Part shown: in pieces, positions 16,943 to 26,273 of the stretch
Layout: each line of letters starts with the position of its first letter
Numbering within the stretch: position 1 is the first letter of the stretch
NCBI RefSeq assembly: GCF_003311645.1
Contig: NZ_QEST01000235.1
Location: 62,001 to 126,000 of the forward strand
Length of the DNA stretch: 64,000 nt
DNA from: Streptomyces sp. PT12
GTDB lineage: Bacteria > Actinomycetota > Actinomycetes > Streptomycetales > Streptomycetaceae
Direction: 5' to 3'
Position numbers and translations under genes: made by a program
Notes under the pieces: generated by a model
What the model was told of the DNA's origin: nothing
The model's input: the letters and a program-made list of their open reading frames with translations, nothing else
Databases searched by the model: none

Positions 16943-18139
16943 GTGAGGCGGATGACGGCTCGACCCGGGAACGTGCATCAGGCGCGCCTGCTGCGCCTGC
17001 TGCGCGATGGCGGCCCGAGCTCGCGCGCCCAGCTCGGCGACCGGATCGACCTCTCGCGTTCCAAGCTCGCCGTCGAGATCGACCGGCTGCTTGAGACGGG
17101 GCTCGTGGTCGGCGACGGCTTCGCCGCGTCGCGCGGCGGGCGCCGCTCCCACAACGTCAGGCTCGCGCCGCGGCTGCGCTTCCTGGGCGTGGACATCGGC
17201 GCCACCTCCATCGACGTGGCCGTGACCGGGCCGGAGTTGGAGATCCTCGGCCACCTGACCGCGCCGATGGATGTCCGCGAGGGGCCGGTCGCCGTCTTCG
17301 AGCAGGTGCTGACCATGGTGGCCAAGCTCAAGGACGACGGCCTCGCCGAGCACTTCGACGGCGCCGGGATAGGCGTCCCCGGGCCCGTACGCTTCCCCGA
17401 CGGGATCCCGGTGGCGCCGCCCATCATGCCGGGCTGGGACGGCTTCCCCGTGCGCGAGGCGCTCGGCCAGGAGCTGGGCTGCCCGGTCATGGTGGACAAC
17501 GACGTGAACCTCATGGCGCTGGGCGAGCAGCACGCCGGAGTCGCCCACTCCGTGCAGGACTTCATCTGCGTCAAGATTGGCACCGGCATCGGCTGCGGCA
17601 TCGTGGCCGACGGCAAGGTGCACCGCGGCGCCACGGGCAGCGCGGGCGACATCGGCCACATCCAGGTCGAGGCCGACGGGCGCCAGTGCCCCTGCGGCAA
17701 CCGGGGCTGCCTGGAGGCGTACTTCGGCGGCGCAGCCCTGGCCCGCGACGCGGAGGACGCCGCGAGGGACGGGCGTTCGGCCGAGCTGGCGAGCAGGCTC
17801 GAGACCATGGGCGGCCTCACGGCCGCCGACGTGGCCGCCGCCGCGTCGGCGGGCGACGTCGCCGCCCTCGACCTCATCAGGCGCGGGGGGAACCGCACGG
17901 GCCAGGTCATCGCGGGCCTCGTGAGCTTCTTCAACCCCGCCCTCGTGGTGATCGGCGGCGGCGTCACCGGGCTCGGCCACACGCTGCTCGCCGCCATCCG
18001 CACCCAGGTGTACCGGCAGTCCCTCCCGCTGGCCACCGGCAACCTGCCCATCGTCCTGGGCGAACTCGGGCCCGCCGCCGGGGTCACCGGCGCGGCCCGC
18101 CTGATCAGCGACCACCTGTTCAGCTACACCCCGACCTGA
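16943..18139 (+). CDS. ROK-family transcriptional regulator
   Basis: 398 residues from GTG 16943, chosen because GGAGGG at 16932-16937 fits it better than the ATG at 16952. An N-terminal winged helix (about 5-65, SSRAQLGDRIDLSRSKLAVEIDRL) precedes a sugar-kinase fold with GVDIGATSIDVAV, VDNDVN, a GTGIGCGIV glycine loop and the zinc-binding CPCGNRGCLE motif. ROK regulators sense sugars or sugar phosphates. The gene is followed on the same strand by a ribose-type ABC transporter and two sugar-metabolism genes, which it probably controls. Confidence 0.9.
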   Translation: MRRMTARPGNVHQARLLRLLRDGGPSSRAQLGDRIDLSRSKLAVEIDRLLETGLVVGDGFAASRGGRRSHNVRLAPRLRFLGVDIGATSIDVAVTGPELEILGHLTAPMDVREGPVAVFEQVLTMVAKLKDDGLAEHFDGAGIGVPGPVRFPDGIPVAPPIMPGWDGFPVREALGQELGCPVMVDNDVNLMALGEQHAGVAHSVQDFICVKIGTGIGCGIVADGKVHRGATGSAGDIGHIQVEADGRQCPCGNRGCLEAYFGGAALARDAEDAARDGRSAELASRLETMGGLTAADVAAAASAGDVAALDLIRRGGNRTGQVIAGLVSFFNPALVVIGGGVTGLGHTLLAAIRTQVYRQSLPLATGNLPIVLGELGPAAGVTGAARLISDHLFSYTPT

Positions 18140-18354
18140 CCGAGGCGGGGCCAGCCCTCGCCGCGACGCGCCACAGCTCGACCACAAGCTCGACCACCGG
18201 ACGGACCGCCCTCAACGGGCCACCACGAAGCCGCATCCTCACCTGTCCGCACCGTTCGACCCCTCTCGAAGCAGCCGCAGCACTCCCCACGCCCGACCCG
18301 CACCCGACCCTGCCCACGCACGCCCGCGCACCGGCATCGCCGAGGAGGCCAGCC

Positions 18355-19878
18355 ATGGCAAGCGCGCCACCGCCGATACTCACGCTGACCGGCATCAGCA
18401 AGTCCTTCCCCGGCGTCCGCGCCCTCCAGGGCGTCGACCTCGACGTCGTCCCCGGCGAGGTCCACTGCCTCCTCGGGCAGAACGGCGCCGGCAAGTCCAC
18501 CCTGATCAAGGTCGTCTCGGGGGCCCACCAGCCCGACAGCGGCGAGATCACCTGGCGAAGCGAACAGACCGTCATCCGCTCGCCCAGCGCGGCGATGCGG
18601 CTCGGCATCGCCACCATCTACCAGGAGCTCGACCTCGTTGAGCACGTCTCCGTCACCGAGAACGTCTTCCTCGGCAACGAGCGTTCCAAGGCGGGCTTCG
18701 TCCGCCACGGCGCCGCGAGGGCGGCCACCGCCGAGCTGCTGGCCAGGCTCGGCCACCCCGAGATCAGCCCCGACCGCGTCGTCAACACCCTCTCGGCCGC
18801 GGGCCGCCAGATCGTCAGCATGGCCCGCGCGCTCTCCCACGACGCCAAGCTGATCATCATGGACGAGCCGTCCGCCGTGCTCGACCCCGACGAGGTCAAC
18901 AACCTCTTCCGCATCGTCGACAGCCTCACCCAGGCGGGCGTCGCCATCGTCTACATCTCCCACCGCCTGGAGGAGATACGCCGCATCGGCGACCGGGTCA
19001 CCGTGCTCAAGGACGGCCGCGCCGTCGCCCGCGGACTGCCGGCGAGCACGACAGCTACGCGCGACATCGTGGCCCTGATGACGGGCCGCGACATCGAGCA
19101 CCCCTTCCCCGAACGGCCCGAGCCGCCCACCGCCGACGCCGCGGTGGCGCCCGCGCTCAGCGTTCAAGGGCTCGCCAGGGACGGGGAGTTCGCGGCGTTC
19201 GACCTCGAGGTTGCGCCCGGCGAGATCGTCGGCCTCGCGGGCCTCGTCGGCTCGGGCCGCTCGGAGATCCTGGAGACCATCTACGGCGCCCGCCGCTCCA
19301 CCGCGGGCAGCGTCCACGTCGACGGCCGCAGGCTGCGCCCTGGCAACGTGATCGACGCCGTCCGCGCCGGGGTCGGCCTGGCCCCCGAGGAGCGCAAGGC
19401 GCAGGCGCTGTTCCTGCTCGAGTCCATCACGAGCAACGTCTCCATCTCCTCGCTGTCCCGCTTCTCCACCGGCGGCTGGCTCGACCGCCGCGGGGAGCGC
19501 AAGGCCGCGAGGGAGCACACCCGCGAGCTGTCGCTGCGCCCCGACAACCCCGACATCGCCATCCGCACGCTCTCGGGCGGCAACCAGCAGAAGGCCGTCC
19601 TGGCCCGCTGGCTGCTGCGCGACTGCAAGGTCCTGCTGCTCGACGAGCCCACCCGCGGCGTCGACGTCGGCGCGAGGGCCGAGCTGTATGCCCTGATCCG
19701 GCGCCTCGCCGACCAGGGGGTGGGCGTTCTCCTCGTCTCGAGCGAGATCCCCGAAGTCCTCGGCCTGGCCGACCGGATCCTCGTGGTGCGCGAGGGACAG
19801 GTCGTCCACACCGCCCCCGCCCCGGAGCTCGACGAGCACCGGGTGCTCGACCTCGTCATGGAAGGGAGCCCGGCGTGA
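18355..19878 (+). CDS. ribose/monosaccharide-type ABC transporter, double ATPase
   Basis: 507 residues from ATG 18355, preceded by GAGGAGG. Two nucleotide-binding halves, as in RbsA/XylG: the first has GQNGAGKST, a degenerate signature (LSAAGRQ) and IIMDEPSAVLD; the second has the altered P-loop GLVGSGRSE, the signature LSGGNQQK and LLLDEPTRGVD. The stop overlaps the permease start by 4 bp (GTGA). It powers uptake of a monosaccharide or cyclitol through the next two gene products. Confidence 0.92.
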   Translation: MASAPPPILTLTGISKSFPGVRALQGVDLDVVPGEVHCLLGQNGAGKSTLIKVVSGAHQPDSGEITWRSEQTVIRSPSAAMRLGIATIYQELDLVEHVSVTENVFLGNERSKAGFVRHGAARAATAELLARLGHPEISPDRVVNTLSAAGRQIVSMARALSHDAKLIIMDEPSAVLDPDEVNNLFRIVDSLTQAGVAIVYISHRLEEIRRIGDRVTVLKDGRAVARGLPASTTATRDIVALMTGRDIEHPFPERPEPPTADAAVAPALSVQGLARDGEFAAFDLEVAPGEIVGLAGLVGSGRSEILETIYGARRSTAGSVHVDGRRLRPGNVIDAVRAGVGLAPEERKAQALFLLESITSNVSISSLSRFSTGGWLDRRGERKAAREHTRELSLRPDNPDIAIRTLSGGNQQKAVLARWLLRDCKVLLLDEPTRGVDVGARAELYALIRRLADQGVGVLLVSSEIPEVLGLADRILVVREGQVVHTAPAPELDEHRVLDLVMEGSPA

Positions 19879-20927
19879 CCCACGGCGCCACCTCCGAACC
19901 CGCATCGTCGTCCACCCTCGCCAAGAGCGAGCCGCCGGGCGCCTCCCCGCCCGATGCCGGCGGGCGCTCGGGTGCCCGCCTCGCCTTCGGGAAGCTGACG
20001 GACATCCACACTATCTCGCTCCTCGGCGTGCTGGCGATCCTCATCCTGATCGGCGGCATCACCGAGCCCGACTCGTTCCTCTCCACGACCAATCTCCAAC
20101 TGGTCCTGACCCAGGCGTCGATCATCGGCGTGGTCACCGTCGGCGTGACGTTCGTCATCATCGGCGGCGGCATCGACCTGTCCGTCGGCGCGATCGTCGC
20201 GCTGGCATCCGTGTGGTGCACCACCGTGGCCACCCAGGAGTTCGGCTTCTGGGGCATGGCCTTCACCGCGGTCGTCGTCGGCCTCGGCTGCGGCCTGGTC
20301 AACGGCACGCTCATCGCGTTCGGCCCGATGGTGCCGTTCGTCGCCACGCTCGCCATGCTGGCGTCGGCCCGCGGCCTGGCGCTCCAGATCACCGGCGGCA
20401 CCACCCAGAACGTCACGGTCGACTCCGTGCTCGAACTGAGCCGCCGCGACTCGTTCATCCTCGGCGTCCCGCCGCTGGTGATCATCTTCGGCGTGGTGGC
20501 CGTCCTCGGCTGGCTGCTGCTCACCCGCACCACCTTCGGCCGCCGCACCGTGGCCATCGGCGGCAACCCCGAGGCCGCCCGCCTCGCGGGCATCGCCGTC
20601 CGCCGCCAGCGGCTGATGCTCTACGCCCTGTCGGGCCTGTGCTGCGGCATCGCGGCCTTCATGCTGGTCATCCTCACGGGCTCTGGCCAGAACACCAACG
20701 GCAACCTCTACGAGCTGAACGCCATCGCCGCCGCCATCATCGGCGGGACCCTGCTCAGCGGCGGCCGCGGCACCATCCTCGGCTCGGTGCTCGGCGTCCT
20801 GGTCTTCCAGACGATTACCAACCTGTTCATCCTCAACGGGCTCGACAGCGCGGCCCAGCAGATCGCCCAGGGCGCGATCATCGTCGCCGCCGTCCTGCTC
20901 CAGCGCCGCTCCGCGACCACCACATAA
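19875..20927 (+). CDS. ribose-type ABC transporter permease
   Basis: 350 residues from GTG 19875, coupled to the ATPase gene. After a ~40-residue cytoplasmic Ser/Pro/Gly-rich tail there are eight to ten membrane spans. Family blocks are GGGIDLSVGAIVAL, VNGTLIAF, VAIGGNPEAARLAGI and the GG-rich SGGRGTILGSVLGV near the end, as in RbsC. One permease gene is enough for a homodimer. Confidence 0.92.
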   Translation: MTHGATSEPASSSTLAKSEPPGASPPDAGGRSGARLAFGKLTDIHTISLLGVLAILILIGGITEPDSFLSTTNLQLVLTQASIIGVVTVGVTFVIIGGGIDLSVGAIVALASVWCTTVATQEFGFWGMAFTAVVVGLGCGLVNGTLIAFGPMVPFVATLAMLASARGLALQITGGTTQNVTVDSVLELSRRDSFILGVPPLVIIFGVVAVLGWLLLTRTTFGRRTVAIGGNPEAARLAGIAVRRQRLMLYALSGLCCGIAAFMLVILTGSGQNTNGNLYELNAIAAAIIGGTLLSGGRGTILGSVLGVLVFQTITNLFILNGLDSAAQQIAQGAIIVAAVLLQRRSATTT

Positions 20928-20957
20928 CTCCCCGTACTCCCCGAAGGGTCGATCACC

Positions 20958-22022
20958 ATGAAGTCCTCACGCTCACGCAAGAGCCAGCTCGCGAGCCGCA
21001 GAAACGTGCTGTTCGGCGGGGCCGCCGCGGCCTCCGGACTCTTCATCGCCGGATGCACGAGCAACGAGTCCAACGATGACGAGGGCGGCACCGAGCAGCA
21101 GGCCCCGGCCGCGAGCGAGGAGGCGGGCGCGCCCGTCACCATCGGCTTCGCGGGCCCGCAGGCCGACCACGGCTGGCTCAACGCGATCAACGAGCAGGCC
21201 CGCGCCCGCGCCGAGCTCTACGAAGAGGTCACCCTTGAGATCGCCGAGGGCTCCAACGACACCGCCACCCAGATCGGGCAGGTGGAGGCCCTGGTCAACG
21301 GCGGCGTCGACGTGCTGGTCATCCTGCCCGCCGACGGCGTGGCCATGACCGACACGGCTCTTGAGATCATGCGGGCCGGGACGCCCGTGATCAACCTGGA
21401 CCGCATCTTCGACAACCCCCAGGCGTACCGCTGCTGGATCGGCGGCGACAATTACGGCATGGGACTCAACGCGGGTCACTTCATCGGCGAGCAGCTGCGC
21501 GACGTCCAGGACGCCCGCGTGGTCGAGCTCTCGGGACCCGACAACCTCGAGCTGACCCAGCAGCGCACCCAGGGCTTCGACGACGCCCTGGCCAACTACC
21601 CGAACATCACCAAGGTGGCCCGCCAGGCCGCCGAGTTCACCACGGAGTCGGGCCAGGAGGTCATGGCGAACCTGCTCCAGGCCGAGTCCGAGTTCGAGGC
21701 CCTGTGGAACCACGACGACGACCAGGGCGCGGGCGCGCTCCAGGCCATCGCCCAGGCGGGCCGCGACGAGTTCCTCATGGTCGGCGGCGCGGGCTCGCGG
21801 GCTGCGATGGACCACATCCAGGCCGACGACTCGGTCCTGAAGGCCACCGTGCTCTACCCGCCGACGATGGCGGCCTCCGCCATCGACCTGGCCAGGGCGC
21901 TCGGCCAGGCCAGGGGGCTCAACGGCCTCGCCGAGTTCGAGATCCCGTCCTCGCTGACCCTCTACTCGGCCGTCGTCAGCCGCGACAACGTCGAGCAGTA
22001 CCTGCCGACGGGCTTCAACTGA
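20958..22022 (+). CDS. sugar-binding lipoprotein (periplasmic binding protein type 1)
   Basis: 354 residues. The N-terminus combines a Tat-like RRNVLFGG with a lipobox FIAGC, so Cys34 is likely lipid-anchored outside the membrane. The rest is a RbsB-type fold (VTIGFAGPQADHGWLNAINEQA, VNGGVDVLVILPADG, VINLDRIF). It is the receptor for the preceding ATPase and permease; the ligand is not known. Four copies of an 11-bp repeat follow the gene. Confidence 0.9.
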   Translation: MKSSRSRKSQLASRRNVLFGGAAAASGLFIAGCTSNESNDDEGGTEQQAPAASEEAGAPVTIGFAGPQADHGWLNAINEQARARAELYEEVTLEIAEGSNDTATQIGQVEALVNGGVDVLVILPADGVAMTDTALEIMRAGTPVINLDRIFDNPQAYRCWIGGDNYGMGLNAGHFIGEQLRDVQDARVVELSGPDNLELTQQRTQGFDDALANYPNITKVARQAAEFTTESGQEVMANLLQAESEFEALWNHDDDQGAGALQAIAQAGRDEFLMVGGAGSRAAMDHIQADDSVLKATVLYPPTMAASAIDLARALGQARGLNGLAEFEIPSSLTLYSAVVSRDNVEQYLPTGFN

Positions 22023-22050
22023 TCCGTCACACCCGTATCGACGCCACACC

Positions 22051-22094
22051 CACCGACCCCACACCGACCCCACACCGACCCCACACCGACCCCC
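22051..22094. repeat. 11-bp tandem repeat, 4 copies
   Basis: The unit caccgacccca is repeated at 22051, 22062, 22073 and 22084 (last base differs). It fills most of the 89-bp gap between the binding-protein and oxidoreductase genes. Confidence 0.9.
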
Positions 22095-22111
22095 AACCGA
22101 CAGGGAACCAG

Positions 22112-23287
22112 ATGCCGTACTCCACCCCCGCACCTCCCCTCGGCGTCGGCATGGTCGGCTACGCCTTCATGGGCGCCGCGCACTCCCAGGGCTGGCGCAC
22201 CGTAGGGCGCGCCTTCGACCTGCCGCTCACGCCCGTGATGGCCGCCGTGTGCGGCCGCGACCGGTCCAGGGTCGAGGCCGCCGCCGACCGTCTCGGCTGG
22301 GCGGCGGCCGAGACCGACTGGCGCGTCCTCATCGCCCGCGACGACGTGTCGCTCGTGGACATCTGCACCCCAGGGGACAGCCACGCCGAGATCGCCATCG
22401 CCGCCCTGGAGGCGGGCAAGCACGTGCTGTGCGAGAAGCCGCTCGCCAACACGGTCGAGGAGGCCGAGGCGATGACCGCGGCGGCCATCGAGGCCCGCAA
22501 GCGCGGCCAGCTCGCCATGGTCGGCTTCAACTACCGCCGCGTTCCCGCCCTCGTGCTGGCGCGCAAGCTCATCGCCGAGGGCCGACTCGGCACCCTGCGG
22601 CACGTCAGGGCCAGCTACCTCCAGGACTGGGCCGCCGACCCGGCGATGCCGCTCGCCTGGCGGCTGCGCAAGGAGAAGGCGGGCTCGGGCGCGCTCGGCG
22701 ACCTGGGCGCGCACATCGTCGACATCACCCAGCACCTCTCGGGGGAGCTGCTGGTCGGCGTCTCCGCGCAGACCGAGACGTTCGTCAAGCAGCGCCCCCT
22801 GCCCGGGGGAGAGCCCGGGCAGGTCGGCGAGGTCACCGTGGACGACGCCGCCGTCTTCAACGGGCGGCTCGCCTCGGGCGCGCTGGCGTCGTTCGAGGTC
22901 AGCAGGTTTGCCGCGGGCCGCAAGAACCAGCTCCGCGTCGAGATCAACGGCTCCGACGGCTCGCTCGCGTTCGACCTGGAGCGCCTCAACGAGCTGGAGT
23001 TCCACGACAACACACTGCCGGACGCCGAGGGCGGCTTCCGTCGCATCCTGGTGACCGAGGCCGACCACCCCTACCTCGAGGGCTGGTGGCCCCCGGGGCA
23101 CGGCCTGGGCTACGAGCACACGTTCACGCACCAGGCGCGCGACCTCGTGCACGCCATCGCGGAGAACGCCCAGCCCGAGCCGACGTTCGCGGACGGTCTC
23201 CAGGTGCAGCGGGTGCTGGCGGCGGTCGAGGAGAGCGCCGAGAAGAACGCTGTTCACACGCCCGTCCCCGTCCCGGCCTCCGAGTGA
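22112..23287 (+). CDS. Gfo/Idh/MocA-family oxidoreductase
   Basis: 391 residues. Rossmann start GVGMVGYAFMGAAHSQGW, the VDICTPGDSHAEIAIAALEAGKHVLCEKP segment with the catalytic Lys of EKP, and the DLGAHIVDI block with an active-site histidine. The family oxidises or reduces sugars and cyclitols with NAD(P). Position in the operon suggests that it performs the first step on the imported compound. Its stop codon lies inside a 20-bp duplication. Confidence 0.88.
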   Translation: MPYSTPAPPLGVGMVGYAFMGAAHSQGWRTVGRAFDLPLTPVMAAVCGRDRSRVEAAADRLGWAAAETDWRVLIARDDVSLVDICTPGDSHAEIAIAALEAGKHVLCEKPLANTVEEAEAMTAAAIEARKRGQLAMVGFNYRRVPALVLARKLIAEGRLGTLRHVRASYLQDWAADPAMPLAWRLRKEKAGSGALGDLGAHIVDITQHLSGELLVGVSAQTETFVKQRPLPGGEPGQVGEVTVDDAAVFNGRLASGALASFEVSRFAAGRKNQLRVEINGSDGSLAFDLERLNELEFHDNTLPDAEGGFRRILVTEADHPYLEGWWPPGHGLGYEHTFTHQARDLVHAIAENAQPEPTFADGLQVQRVLAAVEESAEKNAVHTPVPVPASE

Positions 23288-23315
23288 GGATCTGACCCCC
23301 CGAGTGAGGATCTGA
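23281..23315. repeat. 20-bp duplication across a stop codon
   Basis: cgagtgaggatctga occurs at 23281-23295 and again at 23301-23315, separated by ccccc, so the period is 20. The first copy contains the TGA stop (23285-23287) of the oxidoreductase gene. Confidence 0.88.
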
Positions 23316-23329
23316 AGGGAAGACGCACC

Positions 23330-24334
<1,005 letters not shown>

Positions 24335-24347
24335 CCCACCCCCGTCA

Positions 24348-24376
24348 GGGCCCGCGCCCCCGACGGGCGCGGGCCC
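24348..24376 (+). terminator. perfect 12-bp hairpin terminator
   Basis: GGGCCCGCGCCC (24348-24359), loop CCGAC, then its exact complement (24365-24376). It lies between the isomerase-like gene and a convergent small gene and may serve both. Confidence 0.85.
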
Positions 24377-24408
24377 GAAGGGCCGCTCGACCGGTCGGGA
24401 CGACGCCC

Positions 24409-24690
24409 TCACTCCTCGTCGGCCTCTCCGCCGTCCTCGTCGGGGTCCTCCTCGGGGACCTCGCCGAACAGGCGGATCTCCCACCACTCCGACGACGCGT
24501 CCTCGTCCTCGTCCTCGTCCTCGGAGTCGGGGTTGGGGTCGGGGTGCATCACGTTCCGCACCTCGACGCCGAGGCCGAGCTCCTGGGCGGCCCTCAGCGC
24601 GCTCACGGCCTCGTCGAGCGAGGTGACCCACATCTCGCGGAACGGCTCAGGCTCGTCGTTCCGAACGGTCGGCAGTCTGTGGATCGTCAC
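24409..24690 (-). CDS. small acidic protein of unknown function
   Basis: 93 residues from GTG 24690, supported by GGGGAGG a few bases upstream; a longer ATG start at 24726 lacks a ribosome site. The first half (HRLPTVRNDEP, VTSLDEAVSALRAAQELGLGVEVRNVMH) could fold as a small alpha/beta unit, followed by a run of ten Asp/Glu-rich residues (DSEDEDEDEDASSE) and another acidic tail. No family is recognised. Clean ribosome site and codon use support it as a real gene. Confidence 0.65.
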   Translation of the reverse strand: MTIHRLPTVRNDEPEPFREMWVTSLDEAVSALRAAQELGLGVEVRNVMHPDPNPDSEDEDEDEDASSEWWEIRLFGEVPEEDPDEDGGEADEE

Positions 24691-24763
24691 GGTGCCTCCC
24701 CAGTGGCGCGGCGGTCCCCCGGCCATCCTTCCAGACGCGCCGCCCGCCGGGCGCCCCGCGGTC

Positions 24764-25270
24764 TCAGGCGCGTGGAACGGCCCTCAGCGCCCGCTCCACC
24801 AGCTCGTCGGGCGCGGGCCCGATGTCGATGGCCACGCCGTGCTCGTCGGGCTCAAGGGGCTCCAGGTCCGCGAACTGCGACCGCAGCAGGCCCGCCTTCA
24901 TGAAGTGGCCCTTCCGCTCCCGCATGCGCCGCTCGATGAGGTCGAAGTCGCCGCTGAGATGGACGAAGAAGACGCCGGGCGACGCCGCGCGCAGCCGGTC
25001 GCGGTAGCGCCGCTTGAGCGCCGAGCACGTCATCACGCCGCCGCCGCCCGCCAGGTCGCGCTCGGCCAGCCACGCGCCGAGCGCGTCGAGCCAGGGCTCC
25101 CTGTCCTCGTCGGTCAGCGGGGTGCCCGCCGACATCTTGGCCACGTTGGCCCGCGGATGGAAGTCGTCGGCCTCGGCCAGCGGGACGTCGAGCCGCCGCG
25201 CCAACCCCTCGGCGACGGTCGACTTTCCCGAGCCCGAGACGCCCATCACGATGATCGTGGAAGATGCCAT
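24764..25270 (-). CDS. gntK: gluconokinase
   Basis: 168 residues, the normal length for GntK, which phosphorylates D-gluconate to 6-phosphogluconate. P-loop GVSGSGKST at the start, the ADDFHP motif, LTDEDREPWLD and the CSALKRRYRDRLR segment are all typical. No gluconate permease (GntP) or GntR regulator is next to it. The ATG at 25270 is preceded by GATAGT six bases away, so the transcript could be leaderless. Confidence 0.93.
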   Translation of the reverse strand: MASSTIIVMGVSGSGKSTVAEGLARRLDVPLAEADDFHPRANVAKMSAGTPLTDEDREPWLDALGAWLAERDLAGGGGVMTCSALKRRYRDRLRAASPGVFFVHLSGDFDLIERRMRERKGHFMKAGLLRSQFADLEPLEPDEHGVAIDIGPAPDELVERALRAVPRA

Positions 25271-25276
25271 GGCTCC

Positions 25277-25282
25277 ACTATC
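25277..25282 (-). promoter_or_regulatory. candidate -10 box GATAGT for gntK
   Basis: On the minus strand GATAGT is followed by six bases and then the gntK ATG, the spacing expected when transcription starts at or next to the start codon. Confidence 0.35.
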
Positions 25283-25326
25283 CGGCTCCGCACGCGCGTT
25301 CACCAAACGCCCCGCGCCCCCAAGCC

Positions 25327-26085
25327 TCAGTCCCGCGGCGACAGCAGCCCCCACGTCCTGCGCAGATCCGTCTCCGACTCGCGGCCGTTGCTCGCGATCG
25401 CGCCGAGCGCCTGCCGCGCCTGCCCGGGCGCCGCGTCCAGCATGCGGTCGGCCGCCTCGGCCTGCACCACCATGCCAGCCACCCGCTGCCCCGTGATGTC
25501 GTACATCTCGCGCACGATCTCGATCCGCTGGGTCGCGAGCGCCGCCTCGCGCCGCGCTGAGCGCATCAGCGCGGCCGTCTCGGCGCGTTCGGCCAGCTGC
25601 CTGCCCAAGCAGCGGCGGCAGCGCGCCCGGTAGCCGAGCGCCCAGGCAAGCGTCAGCGGCACCGACCAGCCGAGCACGAGCTCGGCCGTGCCCTCGGCGC
25701 CGCGCGACTCCCGTACCGCCGCGAACACCGTGGCGCCGATCCCGCCGAAGAGCGCGAGCCGCGCCGCCCACTTGGCGCCCCGGTCGGCCACCGCGCAGAC
25801 GATGACGTAGACGGCCAGGCTGGGCGCCCACAACGCCTCGTTCTCCCACACGATCTGGGTCAGGCACGCGAGCAGCGCCAGGAGCAGCGTGCCCTCGGGC
25901 ACCCGCTGCCGCAGGGCGACGCCCAGCGTGAGGGAGAGCATCAACAGGACCGCGAGCGCGCCGTCGTGGCCGCGCAGCGAGGGGTCGACGGCGATGTTCA
26001 CCGCGCACAGGGTCAGGACGAGCGCGGCGAGGGAGAGGTCCACCGTCGTCGAGTGCCGTCGCACACCATCGAATGGGCGCTCCAT
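25327..26085 (-). CDS. degenerate NarL-type sensor kinase without ATPase domain
   Basis: 252 residues. Four to five membrane spans at about 17-135, then a cytoplasmic helical region (about 165-245) that matches the HisKA_3 dimerisation helix (TQRIEIVREMYDITGQRVAGMVVQ). In active kinases the motif is E-(L/M)-H-D; here Tyr replaces the phospho-accepting His. The protein ends where an HATPase domain should begin, and no response regulator follows. It may be a sensor-only scaffold, a dominant regulator, or a decaying gene. The frame itself is intact and codon use is normal. Confidence 0.7.
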   Translation of the reverse strand: MERPFDGVRRHSTTVDLSLAALVLTLCAVNIAVDPSLRGHDGALAVLLMLSLTLGVALRQRVPEGTLLLALLACLTQIVWENEALWAPSLAVYVIVCAVADRGAKWAARLALFGGIGATVFAAVRESRGAEGTAELVLGWSVPLTLAWALGYRARCRRCLGRQLAERAETAALMRSARREAALATQRIEIVREMYDITGQRVAGMVVQAEAADRMLDAAPGQARQALGAIASNGRESETDLRRTWGLLSPRD

Positions 26086-26273
26086 GGCGGCCAGCGTAAG
26101 CCCGCGACGGCCCCAACGGATCGGCTCTGCGGGCGATTCCGCGACGGCTGGCCCTCCACTCAGGGGTGGAGAACCCCGGGGAACACCCTCGTTCGCCTCT
26201 CATCCTCGCGCAGGGTGACCGGTTGTCACCCCCGTCGATTAGAGTTGCGGCAGCCGCGTTGTGGGAGGTCCTC

